Of a stretch of DNA of 64,000 nt, positions 24,768-39,215 are shown piece by piece. Position 1 is the stretch's first letter, and each line of letters opens with the position of its first letter. The translations under genes and the position numbers were made by a program. The DNA is from Geomonas propionica (GTDB taxonomy: Bacteria > Desulfobacterota > Desulfuromonadia > Geobacterales > Geobacteraceae). Where the stretch lies: the NCBI RefSeq assembly GCF_016458235.1, contig NZ_JAEMHK010000001.1:186001-250000 (forward strand), read 5' to 3'. The notes below the pieces were generated by a model that was not told the origin of the DNA, ran no database searches, and saw only the letters and a list, made by a program, of their open reading frames with translations.

Positions 24768-27024
24768 CGGTCTCCCCTATGATTGGTACCGTGAAGCTGA
24801 AGGTGTTGCCGCGCTCCTGGGCGGCGGTGTAGAAGATCCGGCCGTGATGGCGCTCGACGATCTCCTTGCATATGGCGAGTCCGAGACCGGTGCCACCCAC
24901 CTTGCCGCGTTCATGGCATTCTATCTGCTGGAATTTCTTGAAAAGTTTGTCCCGGTCCGACCACTGGATCACGCGCCCCTTGTCCGCCACCGACACCACG
25001 ACGTAGTTTCCTTCCTGCTCCGCGCTGATCATGACCACCTTTCCCTCCGGCGAGAACTTCACCGCGTTGGACAAGAGGTTGGTGAGCACCTGGATCAGGC
25101 GGTCGCTGTCGCCGTACACACGGGGGAGGTGCTCACCGACCGTGTTGACGATGGTGATGTCGCGCCCCATGGCGTAGGACTTGATCTCCTCGACGGCGTA
25201 CACGGTCAGTTCGCCGATGGAGACCGGCTTGAACTTGAACACCATGCCCCCCGATTCGATGCCGGAGATGTCCAGGATCTCGCTGATAAGCCGAATCAGG
25301 CGCTGCGTGTTGCGGAAGCAGACGGTGAGGAGCTGCCGCTCGGTGTCGGTGAGCCACTTGCTCCGGGTCAGCAGTAACTGCAGCGATCCCTTGATGGAGG
25401 TGAGCGGGGTCTTGAGCTCGTGCGAGACCGTCGAGATAAACTCCGTCTTCATCCGGTCCACCTGCTGCTCCACGGTGACGTCGCGGATGGAGAGGACGAT
25501 CCCGGCGAAGTTGCCGAATTCATCGGAGAGCGAGGAGAGGTAGACATGCAGTCTCTTCCCCTTCACCGTCAGTTCCTCCTTGGTCCCCCCCGCGCGCTCG
25601 GGCTGCGCCAGCTCCCGGATCCGTTCCAGCAGCGGGGTGAAGCCGACCAGGTCGCACACCTGTTCGATGGGCTGGCCGACCACTCGGTGCGGCACCATCC
25701 CGAAGAGCTGCTGCGCAGCCGGGTTGAAGAGCACCACCCGGTTATCCAGGTCGGTCACGACGACGGCTTCGGCCAGGCTGGTCAGCACCGCCTCCAGCCT
25801 CCCCATCTCCATAACCAGGGCCGAGGTCCGCTCGTCCACCATCCGCTCCAACTGCTCGTTCAGCTCCTGGAGATCATTGGTCTTCTTGTTGATGATGGAG
25901 TCGCGCTCCTTGAGCGCCTGCACCATCTTGTTGAAGGAGGAGGCGAGCGCCCCCACCTCGTCGTCCTGATCCCCCTCGACCCTCTGGTCCAGGTCCCCTT
26001 GTTCGATCTTGCGGGCGCTCGACGCCAGCTGCCGCAGCGGACCGGTAAAGTGCCGGGAGGCAAGAAAGGCCAAGCCGAAGGAACAGAGGATGCCGATGAA
26101 GGCGGAGGCGAGGATGTTGCCGAGGTTTTCCCGCCTGGTTTCCCTGAACCGTTCGATGGCCACAGCGACCGAAATGGAACCGACGAATTCGCCCCGGCTA
26201 TTCAGGATGGGGTCGATGACCGTCTCGTAGTCTCTTGATCCGATGCGCGCCTCGCCGCGGTACACCTCGCCCCGCTCCAGCACTTCGATGACCTTTGGGG
26301 AGAGGGTGGAGGCGTCACGCATGGTGGCCGGCAGGCTGCTGGCGATACGCAGGTCCCGCTGGGTAATGCTCACTTCGACGTCGTTGCCCGCTACCTCCTC
26401 AAGGTCGCTGGGGAGGGTCGCTTGGTTGTTAAGGATTTCGGCGGCAACCAGGCAGCCCAAGACGCTGCCGCCTTGGCCGAGCACCGGGATCACCACGGTG
26501 TTTACCAGGGCCTCCGTATTGCTTTCCTGCTCGCAATAGCGTTGGGCCCCTGCCTGACACAGCGTTGCAGCCGGCAGTATCTCTGTCGAGCTCACCACAC
26601 CTTTCCCTGCCACTGCCTGGTCCAGTATCCCGGGCAGGTACAGCTCCTCGCCATACGAAGTGGTGTCGATGCCCGCCAGGATCCTCTTTTTGCCATCCAG
26701 CACCAGCAAAATGTCCAGGGAGGGGAGCACCCTGTGCATCCTTTTCAGCCGCTCGTCCAGCCATTTGCGATCACGCGCCCCAATATGTCCCTGCACCACC
26801 GGCGCGGTGGCAGGCTGCAGCAGCGAATAATTGATTACATTGGCGCGGTCGCGGTACTGGCTGCGGGCGTAGGTGAGGTTGGTTTCCAGGTTGCGGTCGA
26901 CCTCTGTGCGCAGGGACGCGCTCATGGTCTTCATGGTCGAGTAGATCAGGGTGGAATAGGAGATGAGAAGGATGGCGAGAATGGACAGGAGCAGTTTGGT
27001 TCTGATGCCAAAACGTGGTTGCAT
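24739..27024 (-). CDS. Membrane-bound cache-HAMP-PAS histidine kinase
   Basis: A 761-residue sensor. A membrane helix at about residues 9-30 and a second at about 310-330 bracket a large periplasmic cache-like sensor containing two cysteines (LCQAGAQRYC). HAMP, coiled-coil, PAS, HisKA (FISTVSHELKTPLTSIKGS) and HATPase (LSNAVKFSPEG, GGTGLGLAICKEIV) follow. The usual N-x-G box reads ADKGRVIQ rather than D-x-G-x-G, so ATP binding may be altered. It is the first gene of a run of four kinases. Confidence 0.85.
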   Translation of the reverse strand: MQPRFGIRTKLLLSILAILLISYSTLIYSTMKTMSASLRTEVDRNLETNLTYARSQYRDRANVINYSLLQPATAPVVQGHIGARDRKWLDERLKRMHRVLPSLDILLVLDGKKRILAGIDTTSYGEELYLPGILDQAVAGKGVVSSTEILPAATLCQAGAQRYCEQESNTEALVNTVVIPVLGQGGSVLGCLVAAEILNNQATLPSDLEEVAGNDVEVSITQRDLRIASSLPATMRDASTLSPKVIEVLERGEVYRGEARIGSRDYETVIDPILNSRGEFVGSISVAVAIERFRETRRENLGNILASAFIGILCSFGLAFLASRHFTGPLRQLASSARKIEQGDLDQRVEGDQDDEVGALASSFNKMVQALKERDSIINKKTNDLQELNEQLERMVDERTSALVMEMGRLEAVLTSLAEAVVVTDLDNRVVLFNPAAQQLFGMVPHRVVGQPIEQVCDLVGFTPLLERIRELAQPERAGGTKEELTVKGKRLHVYLSSLSDEFGNFAGIVLSIRDVTVEQQVDRMKTEFISTVSHELKTPLTSIKGSLQLLLTRSKWLTDTERQLLTVCFRNTQRLIRLISEILDISGIESGGMVFKFKPVSIGELTVYAVEEIKSYAMGRDITIVNTVGEHLPRVYGDSDRLIQVLTNLLSNAVKFSPEGKVVMISAEQEGNYVVVSVADKGRVIQWSDRDKLFKKFQQIECHERGKVGGTGLGLAICKEIVERHHGRIFYTAAQERGNTFSFTVPIIGETDAKGQDSHS

Positions 27025-27042
27025 TACCTATCCTTGAAAAAA

Positions 27043-27130
27043 CAGATAAAGACTGAGATTAAGACAAAGAAAGCCCTGGTAGATGCCACATCTACGGCCT
27101 CAGCTTAATCTCAATCTTAATCTTGATCTG
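27043..27130. repeat. GATTAAGA/TCTTAATC inverted repeat, copy 1
   Basis: AAAGACTGAGATTAAGACAAAG on one arm faces CTTAATCTCAATCTTAATCTT on the other, around AGATGCCACATCT. The same purine/pyrimidine motif family occurs at 36358-36475 between recF and dnaN. It lies between gpsA and the kinase gene. Confidence 0.65.
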
Positions 27131-27133
27131 TTG

Positions 27134-28141
27134 CTAAGCTCCTTCGGCCTTCAGGTTCCTGGTCATAAGCTCCAGGACCGCTTCACGCGCCGGCTTGTTC
27201 TGATAGAGCATCTGGTACATCTGGTTGATGATGGGCATCTCGACCCCCAGCTTCTTGGCGAGGTTGTAGGCCGACTCGGTGGTCTTGACCCCTTCGGCGA
27301 CCATGCGCATCTCGCCGAGGATCTCCTCGAGGCGCCGTCCTTGCCCGATCTGGATGCCGACGCTGCGGTTCCTGGAAAGGTCGCCGGTGCAGGTGAGCAC
27401 CAGGTCTCCCATTCCGGCTAGCCCCGCGAAGGTGGCGGGCTGGGCTCCCATGGCAAGCCCGAGGCGGGTCATTTCGGCAAGGCCGCGGGTGATGAGGGCC
27501 GCGCGGGTGTTGCTCCCGAAGCCGAGGCCGTCCGAGATGCCGGCGGCGATGGCGATGACGTTCTTGATGGCGCCGCCCAGTTCGACCCCCACCACGTCGG
27601 AGTTCCGGTAGACGCGGAAGAAGTTGGTGGTGAACGCTTCCTGAACCCGGCGCGCGATCTCCTCGGAAGCCGCGGCGGTGGCGACGGCGGTCGGCATCTC
27701 CTGCGCCACTTCCCGTGCGAAGCTCGGGCCTGAGAGTGCCGCGAACCTGGCGTACATCTCCGGGGGAAGGACCTCCTGGTAGATCTCGGAAACCGTGGCC
27801 AGGGTGTCCACCTCGATCCCCTTGGAGGCGGAAATGATGACCGCGTCCCTCGGGATGAAGGGGAGGGAGTTGGTGATCACCCGGCGCACCAGCTGGGACG
27901 GCACCACGCAGAGCACCATGGTGCAGCCGCGGTAGGCCTCCTCGAGATCGTTGGTGAAGGCGAGGCTTTCCTGCAGCTTGATCCCCGGCAGGAAGAGATC
28001 GTTCTCCCTGGTTTCACGCATGGTGAGGACCAGTTCGGGCTCGTAGGCCCAAAGGGTGACCTCGTGTCCCTTCTTGGCGAGCAGGTCGGCCAGCGTGGTA
28101 CCCCAACTGCCGGCACCGATTACAGCAACTTTTTCTAGCAT
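27134..28141 (-). CDS. gpsA: Glycerol-3-phosphate dehydrogenase [NAD(P)+]
   Basis: A 335-residue enzyme that makes sn-glycerol-3-phosphate for phospholipids from dihydroxyacetone phosphate. Visible motifs are the N-terminal NAD(P) fold (VAVIGAGSWGTTLADLLAKK), the catalytic-lysine region (GVELGGAIKNVIAIAAGI) and the substrate-binding GFGSNTRAALITRGL. Length is normal for the family. Placement near gyrA agrees with an origin-proximal gene order. Confidence 0.95.
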   Translation of the reverse strand: MLEKVAVIGAGSWGTTLADLLAKKGHEVTLWAYEPELVLTMRETRENDLFLPGIKLQESLAFTNDLEEAYRGCTMVLCVVPSQLVRRVITNSLPFIPRDAVIISASKGIEVDTLATVSEIYQEVLPPEMYARFAALSGPSFAREVAQEMPTAVATAAASEEIARRVQEAFTTNFFRVYRNSDVVGVELGGAIKNVIAIAAGISDGLGFGSNTRAALITRGLAEMTRLGLAMGAQPATFAGLAGMGDLVLTCTGDLSRNRSVGIQIGQGRRLEEILGEMRMVAEGVKTTESAYNLAKKLGVEMPIINQMYQMLYQNKPAREAVLELMTRNLKAEGA

Positions 28142-28211
28142 CTATTCAAGCCCTCTTACCGTGTATCTAGCCCTCATGAGGACTTCATTGTAGCATAAAT
28201 AATTAAATCCC

Positions 28212-29735
28212 CTACAGCTCTTCGACCGCCCTCAGCGGCGGTTCCTCGCCGCGCTCCAGGGATTCCCTAGCGATTTCCATGCTCTCCAGCGCGAAGCGAC
28301 GCAGAAACGGGTGCAGGTGGTGCGGCAGCGGGTTGTCCAGCAGGCTGTCGGCCATCCCCACGATCTTGGCCACCTCAAGGTTGTCCCTGCCGCAGCGGCG
28401 CATCAGGTCCGCACTCACCAGCAGCCGCTCCCGGATCAGTTCCAGCTCGGGCGCCAGCAGTTCGGAGCAGAAGCCCTCCAAAACCTGCTCGCAATCCTTG
28501 CCGCTGCGATATTCCTCGGCGAAATCATAGACCCGCTGGTCGGCCATGAACCAGCCGGAGAAGAAGGTGTCGCCAAAAAGCCGCTGTGCCAGTTGCTCGC
28601 CGTCCAGGAAGCTGAGCCGGCGGGAGCGGGGGAGGTCGGTGAGCTTTTCCGAGTAGCGCGCCGGCGTCATGTCTTCACCAGCGAAGATGCCGCGCCTCAT
28701 GTAGAAGTCGGCGGGAAGATAGCAGAGGTCGCGGCTCCAGTATAGGGCGTCGCGCACCAGGTCCAAAAGGTACCCCGGTGCGACCTCTATCAGGTCGTCC
28801 TGCATGCGGAAGCCGTCCACCTCGGCGGCAAAGTTTTCGAGGGTGAGGTCGCCTGCACCCCATGCCGCCAACACCCCGCGCCTTTCGTGCACCTGCATGT
28901 ACAGCACGCCCACCGTGTCCAGGCCGGACCAGCGCGACAGCAGCAGCGAACGGTACCCGTCGCCGTCGGGCGGAGTCGCGTACGCGATATAAAATGGGAG
29001 CAGCTTGCGCGGCGGCGGCACCGCAACGCCCAGGAAGCGCAGCCTGCGCAGCGCCTTTTCGGTGGCGGGGACAAGTTCCGCATCGCAGTCGGCCAGGAAG
29101 TTCTGCAACACGGCCGCGGCCCGCGAGTCCCTTATTTTGCCCAGTGCCGCCACTGCGGACTGCACCAGCTCGCGGTCCTCGTGCCAGAGCATCGCCTCGA
29201 GCAGACGGGGTGACTGGCTGTCGCCGGAGTTGCACAGCTCACGGATCACGGTCTGCTGCACCTCGGCAGGGTAGGAGAGGAAGTCATCCAGGAAGGTGAC
29301 CATCCCTTCCTCGCCCAACTGCATGGCGCCCTGAACCTGCTGCCCCAGCGAACTGCCGCCGGAGCTTGGCTTGTCCTTCTTGAAGGGAGGGGAGTTGACG
29401 TCGACACCGTAGCCTTCCAGCGCGATCATCAGGGCCGCCTTGCCGTCGGCAGCGAGGTCCTGGCGTTTGAGCGCGATCTGGATCAACTGGTCGAGCCAGT
29501 CGCTGGTGTCGAAGAAGTCCAGGACGTAGGTGAACTTGGTGATCAATTCGCCCGAGTTCTCGCGCCAGAGCTCCCGCACCAGCGGACGCAGCGCCCGCTT
29601 GCCGGCCTCCTGGAACTTCTGGCCGATCCGCTCCATCTCGTGGATGGAGATGCCGTCACCCTTCAGCCGCCCCAGGAGATCCAGAATGTCGCGACGCTCG
29701 TTGAGGGAGTTATCTACCTTCTCGCTCTGTTGCAT
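28212..29735 (-). CDS. HEAT-repeat-like protein of unknown function
   Basis: A 507-residue predicted soluble helical protein. Residues of about 130-240 contain HEAT/PBS-lyase-type repeats (LLEAMLWHEDRELVQSAVAAL, IRDSRAAAVLQNFL), and the C-terminal half is unrecognised. The ATG at 29735 is preferred over a TTG at 29771. No catalytic motif is visible, so a scaffold role is only an inference. It sits between gyrA and gpsA on the same strand. Confidence 0.7.
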   Translation of the reverse strand: MQQSEKVDNSLNERRDILDLLGRLKGDGISIHEMERIGQKFQEAGKRALRPLVRELWRENSGELITKFTYVLDFFDTSDWLDQLIQIALKRQDLAADGKAALMIALEGYGVDVNSPPFKKDKPSSGGSSLGQQVQGAMQLGEEGMVTFLDDFLSYPAEVQQTVIRELCNSGDSQSPRLLEAMLWHEDRELVQSAVAALGKIRDSRAAAVLQNFLADCDAELVPATEKALRRLRFLGVAVPPPRKLLPFYIAYATPPDGDGYRSLLLSRWSGLDTVGVLYMQVHERRGVLAAWGAGDLTLENFAAEVDGFRMQDDLIEVAPGYLLDLVRDALYWSRDLCYLPADFYMRRGIFAGEDMTPARYSEKLTDLPRSRRLSFLDGEQLAQRLFGDTFFSGWFMADQRVYDFAEEYRSGKDCEQVLEGFCSELLAPELELIRERLLVSADLMRRCGRDNLEVAKIVGMADSLLDNPLPHHLHPFLRRFALESMEIARESLERGEEPPLRAVEEL

Positions 29736-29855
29736 GGGCCTACCCTTTTTCACTGCATGGCACCCCTCCAAAGGAGGGCAAAGATTACATGTTCGACGTT
29801 TGCTGCCGGTGCTGCTCCTGCCGGGGGACTGCGCCGTGGTGGCATCGCCCTCACC

Positions 29856-29939
29856 CCTGCCCCTCTCCCGAAGGGCGAGGGGTCCTGCCTGCCTTTCACT
29901 CCCTCTCCCTCTGGGAGAGGGGCGGGGTGAGGGAGGTTT
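29856..29939. repeat. C/G-rich palindromic repeat downstream of gyrA
   Basis: CCTCACCCCTGCCCCTCTCCC...GGGAGAGGGGCGGGGTGAGGG forms a long inverted repeat between gyrA and the HEAT-repeat gene. A very similar element is at 50722-50838. Confidence 0.65.
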
Positions 29940-32453
<2,514 letters not shown>

Positions 32454-32688
32454 TTAGGAAACCCTTTCCGGTCAAAAGGCGGCACTTTCGGGTGAAATCC
32501 CCCGGAATATGCCCTCACAATTGATTTGCAGTAGAAATATGCAAAACGCTATCCCCTCCCGAAGGGAGGGGAAATTTTTTTTATTTAAGGATTCTGAGCC
32601 CTTAACACCCACTAACCCAGCCTCTATCAACTACCCCTCGCCCTCCGGGAGAGGGTCGGGGTGAGGGCCTTGAAGGAGGGGGGGATTG
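32454..32688. repeat. gyrB-gyrA gap with C/G-rich repeats
   Basis: The gap contains CCCCTCCCGAAGGGAGGGGAAATTTTTTTT, a hairpin followed by T's that could attenuate on the + strand, and CCCCTCGCCCTCCGGGAGAGGGTCGGGGTGAGGG. No gene or clear gyrA promoter is seen, so gyrA may depend on gyrB transcription. Confidence 0.55.
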
Positions 32689-35100
<2,412 letters not shown>

Positions 35101-35262
35101 TCAGGCTTTTGCAAACTTACTTTTCTGTTCTGTTCCCCCGCCCCTCGCGGGAGGGGGCTAGGGGGTGGGGGAGGGTGCCATCATTGCCTCAGCTTGCGGC
35201 TTCACCCACCCCCCGACCCCCTCCCGTCAAGGGAGGGGGAGGAGTTTGTCTACTTCGCAGCA

Positions 35263-36357
35263 TCACTCTGAAATGCGGCCTTCTTTGATACGAAACGTCT
35301 TGTTGTCTTCCATCTCCTCGACCGCCACGTTTGAGAGCGACGTGGTGGTGATGAAGACCTGCATCTCTCTTTTCTTTAAAAAATCCATCAGGTTCTGGTT
35401 GCGCTCGCGGTCCAGCTCGCTGGTCATGTCGTCCAGCAGGAGCACCGGCGGCGCCTCAAAGCACCTGGTGATGTACTCTATCTCCGCCATCTTGAGCGCC
35501 AGCACGAAGGACCTCTGCTGTCCCTGCGACGCGAAGTGCCGGGCCGAGCGGCCGTTCAAACCGAAGTAGAGGTCATCCCGGTGCGGCCCGATGGCCGTGG
35601 TCTGGCGTCTCTTCTCTTCCGCCGCGTGCGCCTTGAGGGCATCGGCGAGTGCGGCGGCCGGATCCGCGCTATAGGCCTTCTGGTCCACCCCGTGCAGCCG
35701 GTACTCGATCTGCACCGTCTCGTCGTTGCCGGAAATCTCGCTGTAGAAGCCCTGCAGCAGTTTTCCTATCTCGGCCAGGTACGCCTTTCTTCTCTCTATC
35801 ACCAGTTGCGCCGCCTGGATCAACTGCTCGGTCCAGACCTCGATCCCGCTCCCGTCGCCGACCTTCAACAAGGCGTTGCGGTTCTTCAGTATCTTCGAGT
35901 AGTCGTGGAAGGCGGCCAGGTAACTCAGATCGCAGGTGAAGACCGCTCGATCCAGGTACCTGCGCCTAAGGTCCGGCCCTCCGCGCACCATGGAAATCTC
36001 TTCCGGCGTGAAGAGCACTACGTTCAGGCTGCCGAAGAAGTCGTCGAGACGCGTGGCTATCTTCGCGTCTATCTTCGCCTTCTTACCCTGCTTCTCCAAC
36101 AGGAGGGCTATTTCCCTGCTGACCCGGTCCCGCTCCACGATTCCCTTGATCAGCGCAAACTCCGAACCGAACGCGATCAGCTCGACGTTTTTCGCCTGCT
36201 TGAAGGACTTCATCGTGGCGAGGAGGTAGATCGATTCCAGCAGGTTGGTCTTGCCCTGGCCGTTGTTGCCGTAAAAAACGTTGAACTTCTTGCCTGGAAC
36301 AAGCTCGATGTTCTGCAGGTTACGGAATGAAGCAAGTTTGAGTTTTATAAGTTTCAT
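35263..36357 (-). CDS. recF: DNA replication and repair protein RecF
   Basis: A 364-residue SMC-like ATPase that loads RecA at gaps with RecO and RecR. Walker A is GNNGQGKTNLLES, the signature region is ASQGQQRSFVLALKMAE and Walker B is VLLLDDMTSELD. The ATG at 36357 gives the family-typical start (MKLIKLKLASFRN); an upstream TTG at 36375 is less likely. The ribosome site is weak. Confidence 0.95.
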   Translation of the reverse strand: MKLIKLKLASFRNLQNIELVPGKKFNVFYGNNGQGKTNLLESIYLLATMKSFKQAKNVELIAFGSEFALIKGIVERDRVSREIALLLEKQGKKAKIDAKIATRLDDFFGSLNVVLFTPEEISMVRGGPDLRRRYLDRAVFTCDLSYLAAFHDYSKILKNRNALLKVGDGSGIEVWTEQLIQAAQLVIERRKAYLAEIGKLLQGFYSEISGNDETVQIEYRLHGVDQKAYSADPAAALADALKAHAAEEKRRQTTAIGPHRDDLYFGLNGRSARHFASQGQQRSFVLALKMAEIEYITRCFEAPPVLLLDDMTSELDRERNQNLMDFLKKREMQVFITTTSLSNVAVEEMEDNKTFRIKEGRISE

Positions 36358-36475
36358 AAAGACAGATTGAGACAAAGATTGAGATTAAGAAAACGAGGTG
36401 ATTTCCAGTAATTCTTCCATATCCGCCTGCTGTTTCCGGTTTTCTTAATCTTTATCTTAATCTTTTCTGTCTTTT
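36358..36475. repeat. GATTAAGA/TCTTAATC inverted repeat, copy 2
   Basis: The left arm (AAGACAGATTGAGACAAAGA then TTGAGATTAAGAAAAC) and the right arm (GTTTTCTTAATCTTTATC then TTAATCTTTTCTGTCTTTT) can pair over about 37 bp with mismatches. It fills the recF-dnaN gap, so the two genes are probably still co-transcribed through a long RNA stem. Confidence 0.75.
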
Positions 36476-37592
36476 ACAGCCTCATCGGCATGATGACCGC
36501 CAGGAACTCCTCGCCGTCCGCTGCCTTCATGATTACCGGGGAGAGCTCGTCCTTCAGCTTCAGCTCCACCTCGCGCTGCTCCATGACCGAAAGGACGTCG
36601 ATCAGGTACTTGGCGTTGAAACGGGCCGAGATGGCGTTGCCGTCGTACTCGATCTCGATCTCCTCGCGCGCCTCGCCCAGTTCCGGGTTGCTGGAGGAGA
36701 TGATCACCAGCTCCGGATTAACCTCGATCTTGACCCCTTTGAACTTCTCGCTGGAGAGGATCGACATCCTTTTCAGGGAATGGAGGAACTTGTCGCGGTT
36801 GATCTGGACGATGCGGTCGTTGGCGACCGGGATGACCTTGGTGTAGTCCGGGAACTCGCCGTCGATGAGTCGCATCACCACCACGGTGTTCCCCTTCTTG
36901 ATGACGGCGCTGTTGTCCATGAAGCCGAGCATGATCTCGCCGTCTTCCTCCTCCACCATCTTCTTCAACTCGAAGATACCCTTCCTCGGGAAGATGACCC
37001 CCTTGGAGAGCTCGGCGGTGATGTTGCCGTTGATCTCCTTTTGGGCAACGGAGAGGCGATGACCGTCGGTCGCCACCATCTTGAGGACGTTGCTGCCGTT
37101 CTCGTCGAATGCTTTGATGAAGATACCGTTCAGGTTGTACTTGGTTTCGTCGTAGCAGATGGCATAGGAGGTCTTCTCGATCATGTCGGCCAGGATCTCG
37201 TTCTTGAAGACCAGGAAGCTCTCCTCCTTCACCTTGGGGAAGTAGGGGAACTCCTCCGACGAGAGACCTACGATGTTGAAGCGGGCCTTGCCGCAGGTGA
37301 TCTCAACCCAGTCGTTGTCCTTGGTGGTGAAAAGGATTTCCTCGTCCGGCATCTCCTTGACGATCTCGTAGAGTTTCTTGGCGGAGACGGTAATCTTGCC
37401 TTCGCGGATCACGGTGGTCGGGTAGGAGCTCTTCATGCCGACCTCTAGATCGGTGGCGGTGATGAAGAGCTGGTCGTTCTGAACCTCCAGCAGTGCGTTG
37501 GAGAGAATGGGCATGGTGTTGCGTTTTTCTACGATCCCCTGAATCCTCTGGAGGGCTTTCATAAAAATCTCTTTGCTGATCCTGAATTCCAT
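36474..37592 (-). CDS. dnaN: DNA polymerase III beta sliding clamp
   Basis: A 372-residue clamp with three repeated domains and the usual C-terminal end MPMRL that closes the subunit interface. The ATG at 37592 has GGAGAG upstream; a GTG four codons earlier is possible but has a poorer site. It lies 217 bases downstream of dnaA across a probable origin region. Confidence 0.97.
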   Translation of the reverse strand: MEFRISKEIFMKALQRIQGIVEKRNTMPILSNALLEVQNDQLFITATDLEVGMKSSYPTTVIREGKITVSAKKLYEIVKEMPDEEILFTTKDNDWVEITCGKARFNIVGLSSEEFPYFPKVKEESFLVFKNEILADMIEKTSYAICYDETKYNLNGIFIKAFDENGSNVLKMVATDGHRLSVAQKEINGNITAELSKGVIFPRKGIFELKKMVEEEDGEIMLGFMDNSAVIKKGNTVVVMRLIDGEFPDYTKVIPVANDRIVQINRDKFLHSLKRMSILSSEKFKGVKIEVNPELVIISSSNPELGEAREEIEIEYDGNAISARFNAKYLIDVLSVMEQREVELKLKDELSPVIMKAADGEEFLAVIMPMRL

Positions 37593-37809
37593 GTCTCTCT
37601 CCACTTATGGTTTTATTATTATGTTTTATCTTAAAGATTGTAGTAGTAGATAGTGTCCTGTTGATACTGTGGACAACCCCGTTACTCTTTGAAACTGTTC
37701 CGCTTTTGGGTCTTGCAACTCACAGGGATAAACCGCCCGTTTATCGTCATTTCTGCACAGGCTTTTTTGACAGTGCCTGCGACGGGCTGTTTGTCCACAG
37801 TTATCCCCA
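37593..37809. other. Probable replication origin region between dnaN and dnaA
   Basis: Non-coding. DnaA-box-like 9-mers are TTGTCCACA (37791-37799), TTATCCCCA (37801-37809), the reverse TGTGGACAA (37668-37676) and CAGGGATAA (37723-37731, reverse of TTATCCCTG). An AT-rich tract at 37609-37655 (TTTTATTATTATGTTTTATC...) is a candidate unwinding element. Gene orientation flips a short distance away. Function is inferred from motif clustering; the dnaA-rpmH gap is the alternative or second half of a bipartite origin. Confidence 0.65.
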
Positions 37810-39195
37810 CTATGTGAACAGCCTTTTCTTGATGTCTTCCACAGTCGCCTTCAGGTCCGCGTCGGCCGCCAATTGCTTCTCTATTTTCTTCACCGAGTGG
37901 ATGATGGTCGAGTGGTCCTTGCCGCCGAATTTCTCGCCGATCTCCGGGTAGGAGGCCTTGGTCAGCTCCCGGCATATATATATGGCGATCTGGCGCGGCA
38001 CCACCAGGGTCTTGATGCGCTTGTCCGACTTGAGCTCCGAAAGCTTGATGCGAAAGTGGTCGGCGACCATCTTCTGGATCATCTCCACGCTGATGTCGCG
38101 GGTCTTCTCGACGATGATGTCCTTCATCACCTCGCGCGCCATAGCAAGGGTGATCTCTTTACCGGTCAGGCTCGCGAAGGCCTCAAGGCGGATCAGCATC
38201 CCTTCCAGTTCGCGGATGTTGCTGGTGGCGCCTTCAGCGAGGAAGAGCGCCACGTCGTCGGGGAGGTTCACCGCGTGCATGTCGGACTTCTTCTTGAGGA
38301 TGGCGACCTTGGTTTCTACACCCGGCGGCTGGATGTCCGCGATCAGGCCCCACTCGAAGCGCGATCTCAGGCGCTCTTCGAGGCCCGGGATGTCCTTGGG
38401 GAACTTGTCCGAGGTGACCACGATCTGCTTGTGCGACTCGTAGAGCGCGTTGAAGGTGTGGAAGAACTCCTCCTGGGTCGCCTCTTTTCCGGCCATGAAC
38501 TGGATGTCGTCGATGAGCAGCAGGTCCATCTTCCTGAACTTGTTGCGGAACTCGTCCATCTTCTTGTAGCGCAGCGAGTTGATCATCTCGTTCATGAACT
38601 TCTCGGACGAGTAGTAGCAGATCTTTGCCCTTGGGTTCTTGGCCAGGATCTGGTTGCCGATGGCATTCACCAGGTGCGTCTTGCCCAGACCAACGCCCCC
38701 GTAAATGAAGAGCGGGTTGTAGTTGGAGGCCGGCTTGTTGGCGACAGCCTGGGACGCCGCATAGGCAAACTGGTTGCTCGGCCCGGACACGAAGGACTCG
38801 AAGGTGTACTTGGGGTTGAGGTTGGGGACCAGTTCCGGCTTTTTGTCCTTCTCCTTCTCCTTCTCCTTGTCCCTTTCGCCTTCCTTCTCTTTATCCTTAT
38901 CCTTGCTCTTGGCCTTAGGCTCCTTCTCCGCCTTGGGCTCGGAAGACTCGGGCTTCGATTCGGCGACGTGGAACTCGACGTGGTAGGTCTTTGAGGTGAT
39001 CGCGGAGAGTACTTCCTTGATCATTGAGAGGTACTTGTCAGTAACCCATTTCTGAAAGAACGAGCTCGGTACTTCGAGGACTACGGTGTCTACGGTGGCG
39101 CCAAGGAACTTAAGCGGCTCTATCCAGGTCGTGTAAGTCTGCTCAGTTAATACTTGTTTAAGATTTGCCTGGGCTTCCAGCCAAATATTTTCCAT
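37810..39195 (-). CDS. dnaA: Chromosomal replication initiator DnaA
   Basis: A 461-residue AAA+ initiator. Domain I is residues 1-85. Domain II is a charged, low-complexity linker of about 40 residues made almost entirely of K, E and D. Domain III has Walker A GGVGLGKTHL and Walker B LLIDDIQF, and domain IV has the box-binding signature GGKDHSTIIHSVKKIE. The ATG at 39195 starts the canonical MENIWLEAQ. The promoter region at 39243-39273 carries DnaA boxes, suggesting autoregulation. Confidence 0.97.
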   Translation of the reverse strand: MENIWLEAQANLKQVLTEQTYTTWIEPLKFLGATVDTVVLEVPSSFFQKWVTDKYLSMIKEVLSAITSKTYHVEFHVAESKPESSEPKAEKEPKAKSKDKDKEKEGERDKEKEKEKDKKPELVPNLNPKYTFESFVSGPSNQFAYAASQAVANKPASNYNPLFIYGGVGLGKTHLVNAIGNQILAKNPRAKICYYSSEKFMNEMINSLRYKKMDEFRNKFRKMDLLLIDDIQFMAGKEATQEEFFHTFNALYESHKQIVVTSDKFPKDIPGLEERLRSRFEWGLIADIQPPGVETKVAILKKKSDMHAVNLPDDVALFLAEGATSNIRELEGMLIRLEAFASLTGKEITLAMAREVMKDIIVEKTRDISVEMIQKMVADHFRIKLSELKSDKRIKTLVVPRQIAIYICRELTKASYPEIGEKFGGKDHSTIIHSVKKIEKQLAADADLKATVEDIKKRLFT

Positions 39196-39215
39196 GGAGA
39201 GAGGCCTTTTTTTCA

